This document shows positions 6,389-15,584 of a stretch of 47,866 nucleotides of DNA, piece after piece. The translations under genes were made by a program, and so were the position numbers. The stretch lies in the NCBI GenBank assembly GCA_045546175.1, contig JAZQCI010000062.1:1-47866 (forward strand), written 5' to 3'. The DNA is from CAG-791 sp045546175 (GTDB taxonomy: Bacteria > Bacillota > Clostridia > Lachnospirales > Lachnospiraceae). How positions within the stretch are numbered: position 1 is the stretch's first letter; each line of letters begins with the position of its first letter. The notes under the pieces are model-generated. The model was not told the origin of the DNA. It did no database searches and was given only the letters and a program-made list of their open reading frames with translations.

Positions 6389-8185
6389 TCATCCTCCAAA
6401 CATAGTCCCGTCAAACGCCTCTTCCAGCTTAACGCCATTCACCGTCTGTCCGTCCCCAGTCTCTACTTTGAAGCGGAAAGCCTCCCCCGCCTCCATATCC
6501 TCGATCCGCAAATCAACGGTATCAACTCCGTTTGTCCTCCAGAAGCGCAGTTTCGTTCCCGCCGGGATCTCCTTCTCCTCCCCGGTCGGCTCCTGCGTCA
6601 TGAGGTCCACCGCCTCTGCCTTCAGAGGCACCAGGCTGGTCAGCGTAATGTCCGCCTCAATCTCATAATAGTCCGTCAGAGGAGCAGGCATTCCGTCCTC
6701 TCCCACCTCATAGAAGCGACGTCCGCCGTAGGAACTCATGAGCTGCATTCTCGTGCCCAGCGCGAACTTCGAGGGATCGATCAGGGAATAACGCTCGCTA
6801 TAGCTCTCTTCCGGCTTGTACTCTTCGCCCACATAGACCGGATAGAAGGCAGACGCAAGGCCGGTTCCTCCCATTTTGCCCACGGACGCCGGGACCTTGT
6901 CCTTGATCTCGAATACGCTCAGTTCCGGATAATCGCTGTCCGTTCCCGTTATCACGTATACATAGTTTCTTCCGTCCCCGGTGTGCACAAAGTACGGCTG
7001 TATGCTGTAGCAGTTCAGCTCCGTCTCGCAGACCTGATCCCCTACGCTGACCCTGATGCCGGAGTACTCGTAGATCTCGTTCCCCTCTTTGTAGGTGCCG
7101 GTCACCGACAGTTTCTCGCCGCTGCCGTCTCCGTCCAGGTCAAAGGTCATCTCCGTAAACGGACTCATTGTTCTCACAAAGCCGTCTTCGGAAGGCCCGA
7201 AATTGCCCGTGAACAGGGCTGCCTCTTCGTCAAAAGGAATCTTGGATTCCAGTGTTCCCATCGCGTAAGGCGCGATATCGGAAGGCGCGAACAGGAAAGT
7301 TACGCCCTCCTGGTCGATCACCCACTTCAGGTCATTCAGCCCCTCGTCAAAATAGTACTGCAGCATATCTTCCGCATCATCCAGGGTTGAGCCGTCCGCC
7401 TGTGCCCGGAGATATTTTGCCACGACAGGCTTCAGGGCCGCGGGATCCTTAAAGACATCGGCAAGTGCGATCGGTTCCCCGTTTTCGGGCCTGTAATTGT
7501 AGCCGGTGTACCCCACGGAGCCGTGCGCCGCTCCGGGATAATACAGGGAGGTCACATCATAGAAGCTCAGGACCGACTGGTCACACCTGACCGGCACGAT
7601 CTTTCCTTCCACATTTCCCTGGGGAAATTCTTCCGTATCCTCTCTCTTATCCGCTATAGCGCTCTCTGCCGCCTCTTTGACCTCCGTGAATGTCTTTTCA
7701 TACTCCTCTTTGATCCGGTCATTCTCTGCTTCAATAGCCTTGTTCAGCTCAGGATAGTCAATGGCCGCCTCTTCCGTGAGCCTGACCGTATCGTAGAAAC
7801 CGCTGGCGATCAGCGTGAGCCCCTGCTCCGCCATACGCGAGTGGTTCTGCAGCACAAATACAGGGCGCCCGCCGAGGCTCTCCGTCTCCCCGTCCTGCGC
7901 GCTTTCCCCCTGCGCCTGTGCGGGCTGCGCCGTATTCTGCGTCTGGGCGGTCTCTTCCTGTGCCTGCCCGGCCTGCTCCTGTGCCTGTCCGGCCTCTTCC
8001 TGTGCCTGCCCGGCCTGCTCCTGTGCCTGCCCGGCCTGCTCCTCCTGGCCTGACTCTTTCTGCTCCTGCACGGCTTCGCTCTTCTGCGCATCCTGCGCGG
8101 CCGGCTCTCCCGCGCCCGCTCCGCATCCGCAGAAAACTCCTGTGATCACAGCTGTCAGCAATACTGCCGTAATTCTTTTTTTCAT
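6389..8185 (-). CDS. secreted lipoprotein with DUF3298/RsiV-like domain and Gln/Ala/Glu-rich linker
   Basis: The 598-residue protein starts with a lipoprotein signal (MKKRITAVLLTAVITG, lipobox FCGC, lipidated Cys21). Residues 30-95 are a hydrophilic linker of repeated Q-A-G-Q-A-Q-E blocks that would hold the domain away from the membrane. Residues 105-330 contain YYPGAAHGSVGYTGYNY and PIALADVFKD, typical of the DUF4163/DUF3298 pair found in RsiV and PdaC, proteins that sense or bind envelope targets such as lysozyme or peptidoglycan. The C-terminal 250 residues are unassigned. RBS AGGAGG lies 6 bases before the ATG. The exact role is unknown; an extracytoplasmic sensor or wall-associated protein is the best inference. 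Confidence 0.8.
   Translation of the reverse strand: MKKRITAVLLTAVITGVFCGCGAGAGEPAAQDAQKSEAVQEQKESGQEEQAGQAQEQAGQAQEEAGQAQEQAGQAQEETAQTQNTAQPAQAQGESAQDGETESLGGRPVFVLQNHSRMAEQGLTLIASGFYDTVRLTEEAAIDYPELNKAIEAENDRIKEEYEKTFTEVKEAAESAIADKREDTEEFPQGNVEGKIVPVRCDQSVLSFYDVTSLYYPGAAHGSVGYTGYNYRPENGEPIALADVFKDPAALKPVVAKYLRAQADGSTLDDAEDMLQYYFDEGLNDLKWVIDQEGVTFLFAPSDIAPYAMGTLESKIPFDEEAALFTGNFGPSEDGFVRTMSPFTEMTFDLDGDGSGEKLSVTGTYKEGNEIYEYSGIRVSVGDQVCETELNCYSIQPYFVHTGDGRNYVYVITGTDSDYPELSVFEIKDKVPASVGKMGGTGLASAFYPVYVGEEYKPEESYSERYSLIDPSKFALGTRMQLMSSYGGRRFYEVGEDGMPAPLTDYYEIEADITLTSLVPLKAEAVDLMTQEPTGEEKEIPAGTKLRFWRTNGVDTVDLRIEDMEAGEAFRFKVETGDGQTVNGVKLEEAFDGTMFGG
7953..8050 (-). repeat. 21-bp tandem repeat inside the lipoprotein gene
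   Basis: Four 21-bp units (7953-7973, 7974-7994, 7995-8015, 8016-8036) and a partial fifth encode alternating EQAGQAQ and EEAGQAQ heptads. Alternation of TCT and TGC at the unit starts suggests a 42-bp higher-order duplication. Copy number could vary by slippage without breaking the frame. Confidence 0.8.
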
Positions 8186-8266
8186 AGATATGCCTCCTGT
8201 CGCATATTCTGTCGCAAGCTTTCTTTGTCATCAGGCCCGGAGACTTCCCGACCTGATATGGAATTA

Positions 8267-8383
8267 TTAAGGCTCGCGGAGCGAGCCGCCGCGCCGCGTG
8301 CGGGTTGCCGCTAAGGCAACAGCTTCCTCTCCGCACGCGTGTGCATCCTGTAATACTAGGGGGCATCTTCCCCCCTAGTATTA
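8267..8383 (+). repeat. structured intergenic repeat, copy 1
   Basis: Three stem-loops follow one another. First is GGCTCGC-gga-GCGAGCC (8271-8287). Second is a nested stem: GCGTGCGG pairs with CCGCACGC, and inside it GTTGCC pairs with GGCAAC. Third is a 13-bp stem, TAATACTAGGGGG with CCCCCTAGTATTA (8351-8383). Positions 8267-8347 match the reverse complement of 47358-47438 almost base for base, while the last hairpin differs in sequence but keeps the GGGGG/CCCCC core. It sits between two divergent genes. It may be a structured RNA or a non-autonomous mobile repeat. Confidence 0.7.
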
Positions 8384-8435
8384 TAGCACATGAAAGAGTA
8401 TCCCTCTGCGTTATTCGACGCGCACGCGCTTAGCA

Positions 8436-8444
8436 TGGTATAAT
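8436..8444 (+). promoter_or_regulatory. extended -10 promoter of ygiQ
   Basis: TGGTATAAT gives a perfect TATAAT with an upstream TG. A weak TTCGAC lies 19 bases further upstream. The start codon is 43 bases downstream. Confidence 0.6.
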
Positions 8445-8486
8445 ACCGAAATAACCCTAAAATCGAACTCTTTCAAGGAGCCTCCC

Positions 8487-10523
8487 ATGCCCAACGGCTT
8501 TTTACCACTTTCCAGACAGGAACTCACAGAACAAGGCATCACACAGCCCGACTTTGTCTATGTAAGCGGCGACGCCTACGTGGATCACTCGAGTTTTGGC
8601 ACCGCCATCATCTGCCGGCTGCTGCAGTCGCGCGGCTACAGCGTCGCCCTGATCTGCCAGCCCGACTGGCGCGACCCGCAGAGCGTGCAGGAATACGGAG
8701 AGCCCCGCCTGGGCTTTCTCGTCTCCTCCGGCAACATGGATTCCATGGTCAACCACTACACGGTCGCCAAAAAGCGTCGCCACCAGGACGCCTACTCCCC
8801 CGGCGGCGTCATCGGCAAGCGCCCCGATTACGCGGTCATCGTCTACTGCAACCTGATCCGGCGGACTTACAAGCACACGCCCATCATCATCGGAGGGATC
8901 GAAGCGAGCCTTCGCAGGCTCAGCCACTACGACTACTGGTCCGACCGGGTCCGCCGCTCGATCCTTCTCGACTCCGGCGCCGACCTGATCTCCTACGGCA
9001 TGGGCGAGCACAACATTCCCGAGATCGCCGACGCCCTCGCCTCCGGCATAGGCATCCGCGACATCACCTATATTGACGGAACCGTCTACAAGACCCGCGA
9101 CGAGGAGAGCATCTACGACGCTATCCGGCTCCCCGACTTCGAGCAGGTCCGCAGTGACAAAAGGCAATATGCCTGCAGCTTTGCGATCCAGCACGGCAAC
9201 ACCGACCCCTTCCAGGCCAAAAGATTGTACGAAGCCTACGACGGCAAGCTCTTCGTTGTGCAGAATCCGCCCGCAAAGCCCCTGACCACCCAGGAGATGG
9301 ACGACGTCTACGCCCTGCCTTTCATGCGGGCTTATCACCCTTCCTATGAGAAGGACGGCGGCATCCCCGCCCTGAGCGAGATCAAGTTCAGCCTGACTTC
9401 CAACCGGGGGTGCTTTGGCGACTGCAATTTCTGTGCGCTGACCTTCCACGAAGGCCGCATCGTGCAGGCGCGGAGCCATGCGTCCATCCTGGCAGAGGCC
9501 AAAACCTTCCTGAAGGATCCCGATTTCAAGGGCTATATCCATGACGTCGGCGGACCCACCGCGGAATTCCGGCGCCCGGCCTGCGACAAGCAGCTCACCA
9601 AAGGCGCCTGCAAACACCGCCGCTGCCTGTATCCCAAGCCCTGCCCCAACCTGAAAGTGGACCACAGCGACTACCTCTCGCTCCTTCGAAAGCTCCGCGC
9701 TCTCCCGGGCGTCAAAAAAGTGTTTGTCCGGTCGGGATTCCGGTTTGACTATCTTTTGGCAGACAAGGACCGGACCTTTCTGCGGGAACTGTGCGAGTAC
9801 CACGTCAGCGGACAGCTCCGCGTCGCGCCCGAGCACATCTCGGACAATGTCCTGTCCCGGATGGGCAAGCCGGACGTGGGCACTTACAACGCTTTCTGCC
9901 GCGAATTCGAGAAGATGAACGAGAAGCTCCACAAGAACCAGTACATCGTTCCTTACCTGATGTCCTCCCATCCGGGCAGCACCATGAAGGACGCGATCGC
10001 GCTGGCCGAGTATATCCGCGACCTGGGCTACATGCCCGAGCAGGTCCAGGACTTCTACCCGACGCCGGGAACCATCTCGACCTGCATGTATTACACGGGT
10101 CTCGACCCGACGACCTTGAAAAACGACGACCCTGCCACCATGCAGAAGGTCTACGTCGCGCGCGACCCTCACGAAAAAGCCATGCAGCGCGCGCTCATCC
10201 AGTACCGCGATCCCGCCAACTACGCCCTTGTAAAGGAAGCTCTCCTTCGCGAGGGGCGCGCGGACCTGATCGGCTTCGGGGACAAGTTCCTGATCCCTCC
10301 CCGGGCGCCGCGCACAGGAGCAGGCGTGCCTTCCGGTAACCGGGGCGGCGCGGGCGCTTCCAAAGGTAAGGCCGACGCCGCCGGGAGAAAAGCCGGCGGC
10401 GCTTACGGCAAATCCGACTCCAGGGGAAAAAGCGTCAAATCCTCCGGGAACAAGGAGCGCTCCCGACACAGCGCCTCGAGTCATGGCGGCATTGATTCCC
10501 GTCGCCGCTCCCGAAAGAAATAG
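8487..10523 (+). CDS. ygiQ: YgiQ-family radical SAM protein
   Basis: The 678-residue protein matches the YgiQ family from its first residues (FLPLSRQEL, then FVYVSGDAYVDHSSFG) through a cobalamin-binding-like N-terminal region (GGIEASLRRLSHYDYW). The radical-SAM cluster motif CFGDCNFC lies near residues 308-315. LRVAPEHIS and QVQDFYPTPGTISTCMYYTGLDP follow, characteristic of this family. The reaction is not established for YgiQ proteins. After residue 610 comes a low-complexity, Gly/Ser/Lys/Arg-rich basic tail of about 65 residues, which suggests nucleic-acid or ribosome association. The start is fixed by AAGGAG upstream and an extended -10 promoter. It ends 58 bases before a convergent gene, with a shared terminator between. 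Confidence 0.93.
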   Translation: MPNGFLPLSRQELTEQGITQPDFVYVSGDAYVDHSSFGTAIICRLLQSRGYSVALICQPDWRDPQSVQEYGEPRLGFLVSSGNMDSMVNHYTVAKKRRHQDAYSPGGVIGKRPDYAVIVYCNLIRRTYKHTPIIIGGIEASLRRLSHYDYWSDRVRRSILLDSGADLISYGMGEHNIPEIADALASGIGIRDITYIDGTVYKTRDEESIYDAIRLPDFEQVRSDKRQYACSFAIQHGNTDPFQAKRLYEAYDGKLFVVQNPPAKPLTTQEMDDVYALPFMRAYHPSYEKDGGIPALSEIKFSLTSNRGCFGDCNFCALTFHEGRIVQARSHASILAEAKTFLKDPDFKGYIHDVGGPTAEFRRPACDKQLTKGACKHRRCLYPKPCPNLKVDHSDYLSLLRKLRALPGVKKVFVRSGFRFDYLLADKDRTFLRELCEYHVSGQLRVAPEHISDNVLSRMGKPDVGTYNAFCREFEKMNEKLHKNQYIVPYLMSSHPGSTMKDAIALAEYIRDLGYMPEQVQDFYPTPGTISTCMYYTGLDPTTLKNDDPATMQKVYVARDPHEKAMQRALIQYRDPANYALVKEALLREGRADLIGFGDKFLIPPRAPRTGAGVPSGNRGGAGASKGKADAAGRKAGGAYGKSDSRGKSVKSSGNKERSRHSASSHGGIDSRRRSRKK

Positions 10524-10537
10524 ACCTTTCCACAGAA

Positions 10538-10578
10538 AGAGTCCGCCGCACCAGGTCATTCCCGGTGCGGCGGACTCT
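10538..10578. terminator. bidirectional terminator between ygiQ and the GT-C-like gene
   Basis: A perfect 15-base stem (AGAGTCCGCCGCACC with its complement at 10564-10578) and an 11-base loop separate two convergent genes. The U-tract is short in both directions, with CTTTC on the minus side. Confidence 0.65.
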
Positions 10579-10581
10579 CCG

Positions 10582-12417
10582 TTACCGCAGTATAAAGTAG
10601 AGACTTCCGCTCATTTCTTTCCCGTCGAAAGTACACTTTTCCAGCCCTGTCCCTTCGCTGTCTGCCAGAAAAGCGTATAATTTTGTTCCGCCCTTCAGTC
10701 TGTCAACGCCTTCCCGGGCCGACAGGCGGATCTCATACGGATGCCCCTGCTCCATCGCTTCGCCTTTCAGCTTCAGCTTCAGGTCCTTTTCATCCGGCAC
10801 CTTGCAGCAGCAGATCGCTGTCTCTGCGATCACTCTTTCATCCGACGGATCCACGATCTGCACCGTCAGCATGGCAAGATTCGCCCTGATCTCCGCGGGA
10901 TTATCAAATTTCAGCGTGATCTCCTCCGGTTTGACATCTCTTTCCGGCGTGAGTGGCTGACGGATCACGGAGGTGCCATCGTCCGTGATCAGGTCGCTCT
11001 CGCATGCAGCGCTCTCCGCGCCGGTCGTATCAAACAGGATCGGCGGCAGCGTCGCCGTGAAGCTGTGTATATATAAGACTATACTGACAGCCACAAGGAC
11101 CGGCCTCATGACCATGATAAAATTGTCCGGGACAAACGCTCTTTTTTCACCTTTTTGCATGGCAGGTGCGGTAAGAAAGACAATCGCCAGCATTGCCGCT
11201 ACATATATGGTGGCAAGCAGCGGATCAAACCTTGCCAGATCTTTTTCCACAAAGAAGCCGTGCAGCGTTCCGTATCTGAGATTCTCCGTCGGAATCTCCA
11301 TAAGATGCGGAAGGAGCAGCTGGTTGATCATCCCTGCATACCCTGACGGACCCGAGCTTCCCGCGCCCAGCTTGAGGAAATAGCAAAAACTTCCTATTGT
11401 TTCAATCAGGATTCCTTCTCGAAGGAATCTGTCGTTTACGCACATGCATATTGCCATAAACGGTCCGGCAAGATATACCCAATAGCTTCGCGCGTAGGAA
11501 AGCGCCATAAACGTATTCCACAGGAAGCAGCAAATGAAAACGATTTCCCTTTTGCTCATCTCCTTGCGATAATAGACCCAGATGAGCAGCCCAAGATAGC
11601 ACACCACCCACGCAATTACCGCTTTTCCCATCATGACGGCCGTATCCATGATTCCCTTGATCACGTCGTCATTCTGGGCCTGAAGGGCGTACTTATAGAT
11701 GACGCTGTTTCTGTATATCAGCTTTTCGATGAGTACAAGTCCCGTCATGGAACCGAAAATCGCAAAAACTTTCGGGAGGTTCTTCTCTTTCAGAAGAATA
11801 AGGGGCAGCGCCATGATCAGTCCGAATCCCTTGAGAGGGACGGACAAAAGGAACGCCAGCCAGAACAGTTTCATATTGCCTTTCAGATAATAATAGAGTC
11901 CCAACGCCAGAAAAAAGGTTGCTATTACTTCAAGCTGGCAGCAGAACAGGACCGGAAAAGTCACAAGCATGCTGCTGAAGTACAAATAAACGGCGAGCAG
12001 TCCTCTCTCTCTGTTTTGGCCGCATAAGAGAACGATTTTGTAGACGAGATATGCCACCGCGATCATGAACAGGACGAGAAGGAGCTTGGACCAGAGAAGG
12101 GAAATGCTCCACTCCTGATAATTCTTCCCCAGAAGTTTTGTCACCAGAAGCATGGGCGCCTGCCAGACGGCAAACAGGATGAACACCGGGAGACTGTAGT
12201 TGGCGCTGTATCGGTTGGCCGCCCTCTCAACACTGTATTCATAAAAGGTGAGGAGTTTTCCGTTTTTGATGGCAGACAGGAAAATATTGGCGTTGTCGAT
12301 CGTATTGAGAAGATCCACATACATAAAGATAAAATATGCCGCCGCGGCTGCCGCCAAAAACAGCCCGATCTCCATCCATATAATAGCCTTACTGCCTTTC
12401 CTTTTCCCTGCTGCCAT
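10582..12417 (-). CDS. polytopic membrane protein, GT-C-like glycosyltransferase candidate
   Basis: From the ATG at 12417 (AGGAG six bases upstream, preferred over an earlier ATG at 12486 inside the previous gene) the product has 611 residues. It shows about ten or more hydrophobic segments in the first 470 residues and a soluble C-terminal domain of about 140 residues rich in beta-type sequence. The first loop has an acidic pattern (LLNTIDNANIFLSAIKNG), then NYSLPVFILFAVW, which recalls lipid-phosphate-sugar-dependent GT-C transferases. No motif proves the assignment. It follows an MBOAT and an SGNH gene with a 43-base gap, so it probably builds or exports the glycan that they acylate. Confidence 0.55.
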   Translation of the reverse strand: MAAGKRKGSKAIIWMEIGLFLAAAAAAYFIFMYVDLLNTIDNANIFLSAIKNGKLLTFYEYSVERAANRYSANYSLPVFILFAVWQAPMLLVTKLLGKNYQEWSISLLWSKLLLVLFMIAVAYLVYKIVLLCGQNRERGLLAVYLYFSSMLVTFPVLFCCQLEVIATFFLALGLYYYLKGNMKLFWLAFLLSVPLKGFGLIMALPLILLKEKNLPKVFAIFGSMTGLVLIEKLIYRNSVIYKYALQAQNDDVIKGIMDTAVMMGKAVIAWVVCYLGLLIWVYYRKEMSKREIVFICCFLWNTFMALSYARSYWVYLAGPFMAICMCVNDRFLREGILIETIGSFCYFLKLGAGSSGPSGYAGMINQLLLPHLMEIPTENLRYGTLHGFFVEKDLARFDPLLATIYVAAMLAIVFLTAPAMQKGEKRAFVPDNFIMVMRPVLVAVSIVLYIHSFTATLPPILFDTTGAESAACESDLITDDGTSVIRQPLTPERDVKPEEITLKFDNPAEIRANLAMLTVQIVDPSDERVIAETAICCCKVPDEKDLKLKLKGEAMEQGHPYEIRLSAREGVDRLKGGTKLYAFLADSEGTGLEKCTFDGKEMSGSLYFILR

Positions 12418-12460
12418 TTTAGCTCCTTCTGTCCGATTGCTTTTTTCGGCAAAACTTTTC

Positions 12461-13588
12461 TTAATCCGAAGCGCTCTTCGCCGCATCGCCCGTTTCTTTG
12501 CACGCGTACTCTTTTTTTATTTCTTCCGTAAAGGGGGCCGTTTTCTCCCACTGCTCATCGCGGACCGCCTCGATATTATACTCGCCTGCCAGCAGGCTTC
12601 CGATAAACCCGCAGATCTTCTCCGCCCCTTGAACATTGGCGTGCCCTTCATCCGCATTGTCCTGCGCATAGTCATAGTTCAGGGCCTTATAGTACCTGCA
12701 GGTATTAAAGTCGTAAAAAGGGAGCCCGTATCCTTCTGCGAATTTCGCGGCGGCGTTGTGATCTTCCGCCGTCCACCGGACGGTCGGCGTCTTGACAAGG
12801 ATCAGGTCGATCCCCTTCTCTTTGCAGAGGTCCGCGATCCTGCCCATATACACCTTGGAAGTGTCGGGCCACTCGGTGTACTCGTCCGTCTCGGGCTGCA
12901 GCTCGATTCCCGCCTTCGACGCGGCGGCGAAGTCTTCTTCGCTCTCCCCGATCATTTTGAAATCGGTCTTGCCGTACCTGTCCGGGAGCGGAACGTAGCC
13001 TTTCAGGGCTTTATACGGTTCGAGCTCCGAGAGCACAAAGTCCGCCCTGTCAAGCTCCTTCCAGCGGTCATGAAACCGTATGTTGGGCAGCAGAAAACTC
13101 TTGAAGTTCAGTTCGGGAAATTCCTTCACGGCCGTCTGCACTGCCTCCACTTTATTGGGCGACCACTTCATATAGGACAGCGCCTTCTGAACGGACGGCT
13201 CGTCGCCGCTGCTGACCCTCGTGTAATAGACGTCCATCACGACCGCCTGCGGGGTCTGCGTCTTGAGCGCTTCCCGGAGCCAATAATAACTGAGCCAGGT
13301 GCTCTGCCTGCTGCTTCCCAGGTTGTAGCTTCGGATTCCGCAGCGGTCATAAAACTCCTGCGGGGAAAAGCCGCAGTAGCAGTGGCTGCTCCCCAGAAAG
13401 AGCACATCCACCGTGTTCTTCTCCATCTCATAGAAGCCGCCGTATTGCGCGTACGGACTGTACACTCCGTATTCCTGCCCTTTGATCTTCAGCACGCGGT
13501 TGATCCCATGCACCATGAGGACCGCCAGAAGGCAGAAGATCAGGCATTTCAGCACTTTAAAGGCTCTTTTTTCAGAAGTACTTTTCAT
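12461..13588 (-). CDS. SGNH/AlgJ-DltD-like partner of the MBOAT acyltransferase
   Basis: The 375-residue protein has one N-terminal membrane anchor (about residues 12-33) and an extracytoplasmic SGNH-hydrolase-like domain. Block I is FLGSSHCYCGFSP, with Ser68 as the likely nucleophile. The catalytic pair Asp313 and His316 is in NADEGHANVQGAEK. These features match proteins that act with MBOAT enzymes in alginate, teichoic acid and exopolysaccharide O-acylation, moving the acyl group onto the glycan outside the cell. It starts 5 bases after the MBOAT stop, so the two are translated together. The identity of the glycan is unknown. Confidence 0.8.
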   Translation of the reverse strand: MKSTSEKRAFKVLKCLIFCLLAVLMVHGINRVLKIKGQEYGVYSPYAQYGGFYEMEKNTVDVLFLGSSHCYCGFSPQEFYDRCGIRSYNLGSSRQSTWLSYYWLREALKTQTPQAVVMDVYYTRVSSGDEPSVQKALSYMKWSPNKVEAVQTAVKEFPELNFKSFLLPNIRFHDRWKELDRADFVLSELEPYKALKGYVPLPDRYGKTDFKMIGESEEDFAAASKAGIELQPETDEYTEWPDTSKVYMGRIADLCKEKGIDLILVKTPTVRWTAEDHNAAAKFAEGYGLPFYDFNTCRYYKALNYDYAQDNADEGHANVQGAEKICGFIGSLLAGEYNIEAVRDEQWEKTAPFTEEIKKEYACKETGDAAKSASD

Positions 13589-13593
13589 CCCTC

Positions 13594-15042
13594 TCAGAAG
13601 CCTCCGTAAATAAATGCCTGCGCGTCATATCCGAAACCATAAGTTCCGAAAACCATTATAATTCCTATACACGCCAATGTAAGTCCCCAGCGGATCGTAA
13701 TATGCTGCTCCGCGATCCAGTCCCGAACAGATCCCTTTTCCTGGGCCCGGCTGACAAAAAACAGGACCAGAATCGAAGCAGAGAGCAGCTCCCATTCCTG
13801 ATAAGGCATAATGGAATTCAGAGATCCGTTTAAAAGGACCCACGGGTTGAATACCGTCAGCATGGACCGGACCATGTGCAGTCCGCTCCTGAGGCTGTTC
13901 GCCCTGAATATGATCCAGGCCGTCATGACCCAGAAGCACGTTCCCAGCGTCTGATAAAGCCTCCGGGAAAACGTCCCCTCGGACAGCTTTACCATTTCAC
14001 ACACTCTGTTTCTGAGCGGCGCCGTACATGTGCCAAAAATCTGATAAAACGCATGCAGGCACCCCCAGAACAGGAATCGGATCCCCTCTCCGTGCCAGAA
14101 CCCGCTGACCAGGAAGGTAATGAACAGGTTGATATATTTTCTTACTGTTCCTTTGCGGTTTCCTCCCAGCGGAATATACACGTAATCTCGGAGCCACTCG
14201 CTTAGGGACCGGTGCCATCTGCGCCAGAAGTCCTGTACGGATACGGCAAAATAGGGATGGCGGAAGTTGTCGACGATCTCGATCCCAAAGAGTTCCGCCA
14301 CTCCCTGCGCGATCGTCGTGCAGGCCAGAAAGTCTGTATAGAGCTGTATGCTGTACAGAATGCCGGCCACCCACACATAGGCGCCCTCATAGTTCCCGTA
14401 ATTATTGAAGATCTCATTGACCGCGACCGCCGCCTTGTCGGCGATCATCAGCTTCAGGAAAAAGCCCCACAGGATCCTCTGGCTCCCGCGCACTATGGCG
14501 TCAATGCTGAAACTCCTGCCTTCGAATAACTGCCCGCCCAGCTGCTCATAGCGGGGAATGGGTCCTTGTATGATCTGCGGAAAAAAGGAAATGAACAGCG
14601 CATACTTGAAGGGATTGCGCTGCGCGCGTATCTTCCCTCTGTAAACATCCGCGAGATAGGATATGATCTGAAGCGTATAGAAAGACAGGCCGACCGGCAC
14701 AATGAGCGGGATCCTCTCCAAGCCCTCCCGAAGATGTCCCTGCAGTATGCCTGTCACCTTCATGACCAGAAGCGGCGCCACCGAAATTAGGATGACGGAC
14801 CACAGGAGTGCTTTTCTCTTTTTTGGCTCAGAGACAGCTTCGATCCACAGAGCCCCCGCAAAACTCAGCGCGATCGTGCAGACAAAGAGCACATACTGCC
14901 TGATGTCTGACGCGGCAAAATAGTAAAATACCGCACTTCCCGCCAGCAGCGCCTGCCATCTCCTTCCGACGGGGAGGAGATAGTACAGGACCAGGGCTGC
15001 CATGACAAGAATGTAGTACTCCAAACTAATATAATTCATCAA
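13594..15042 (-). CDS. MBOAT-family membrane O-acyltransferase (AlgI/DltB type)
   Basis: The 482-residue polytopic protein carries all the usual AlgI/DltB landmarks: FFPQIIQGPI near residues 153-162, DFWRRWHRSLSEWLRDYVYI at 271-290, PLGGNRKG, and SGFWHG at 313-318 with the invariant active-site His317, followed by GCLHAFYQ. It should pass acyl groups from a cytoplasmic donor through the membrane to the SGNH partner encoded next. AAGGA lies upstream of the ATG. A GC-rich hairpin (GGCCCGCG with CGCGGGCC near 15053-15073) separates it from the upstream phosphoesterase, but the genes are only 35 bases apart. Confidence 0.92.
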   Translation of the reverse strand: MMNYISLEYYILVMAALVLYYLLPVGRRWQALLAGSAVFYYFAASDIRQYVLFVCTIALSFAGALWIEAVSEPKKRKALLWSVILISVAPLLVMKVTGILQGHLREGLERIPLIVPVGLSFYTLQIISYLADVYRGKIRAQRNPFKYALFISFFPQIIQGPIPRYEQLGGQLFEGRSFSIDAIVRGSQRILWGFFLKLMIADKAAVAVNEIFNNYGNYEGAYVWVAGILYSIQLYTDFLACTTIAQGVAELFGIEIVDNFRHPYFAVSVQDFWRRWHRSLSEWLRDYVYIPLGGNRKGTVRKYINLFITFLVSGFWHGEGIRFLFWGCLHAFYQIFGTCTAPLRNRVCEMVKLSEGTFSRRLYQTLGTCFWVMTAWIIFRANSLRSGLHMVRSMLTVFNPWVLLNGSLNSIMPYQEWELLSASILVLFFVSRAQEKGSVRDWIAEQHITIRWGLTLACIGIIMVFGTYGFGYDAQAFIYGGF

Positions 15043-15077
15043 TCATTCCTTCAGGGCCCGCGCCGCGGGCCGCCTTT

Positions 15078-15581
15078 CTAGTTCCATCCGATCCCCCGCA
15101 GGCTCTTGAAACTGACGCTTATTCTTCCGGTCTTTTCATCCAGCATGATCACCGCATACGTCTTCTTGAGCCCGGCCTGCCTGGGCTTTGCCACGCTTCC
15201 GGGATTGAGCAGCAGAATGTCGTTCTGCTCATCCATAGCCGGCATGTGCGTATGTCCGTAAATCGCCACATCCGCGCCGCGCTCCTCTGCGGCCTGCCTC
15301 AGATTCGCCAGCGTGTAGGACACGCCATAGCCGTGACCGTGGGTCAGAAACACTTTGTGTCCGCCTATTTCGAACTGGTCTGAAGGGGGCATGGAATCGC
15401 CCCAGTCCATATTTCCGGCCACCGCGTGGATCTCGTATTCGCGCTTTGGTCCCAATATTTTGTCCAGATTGCCCTCGACATCGCCCGCATGGATCAGCAT
15501 GTCAATGGGCGCCTCCTGCCCGATCGCCTTGCGCAGAAGGTCATGCCTTCCGTGGGAATCGCTCACTACCAGAATCTTCAT
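15078..15581 (-). CDS. yfcE: YfcE/MJ0936-family metallophosphoesterase
   Basis: The 167-residue calcineurin-like phosphoesterase has every metal-binding motif in order: VVSDSHGR (Asp8, His10), HAGDVEGN, VAGNMDW, LTHGHGY and YGHTHMP, followed by LLNPGSVAKPR. Family members hydrolyse phosphodiesters such as bis-p-nitrophenyl phosphate or 2',3'-cyclic nucleotides, but the physiological substrate is not known. It begins 3 bases after yfbR, so the pair is a nucleotide-turnover couple at the head of the leftward operon. Confidence 0.9.
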   Translation of the reverse strand: MKILVVSDSHGRHDLLRKAIGQEAPIDMLIHAGDVEGNLDKILGPKREYEIHAVAGNMDWGDSMPPSDQFEIGGHKVFLTHGHGYGVSYTLANLRQAAEERGADVAIYGHTHMPAMDEQNDILLLNPGSVAKPRQAGLKKTYAVIMLDEKTGRISVSFKSLRGIGWN

Positions 15582-15584
15582 GCT

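Noticed and set aside
8502..10559. 685-codon open frame antisense to ygiQ
   Set aside because: High-GC codon bias of the real gene leaves the opposite strand open; no ribosome binding site or domain, and the plus-strand protein is a clear YgiQ.
12248..13609. 453-codon plus-strand frame over the SGNH gene
   Set aside because: Antisense shadow of a gene with conserved GSSH and DEGH motifs.
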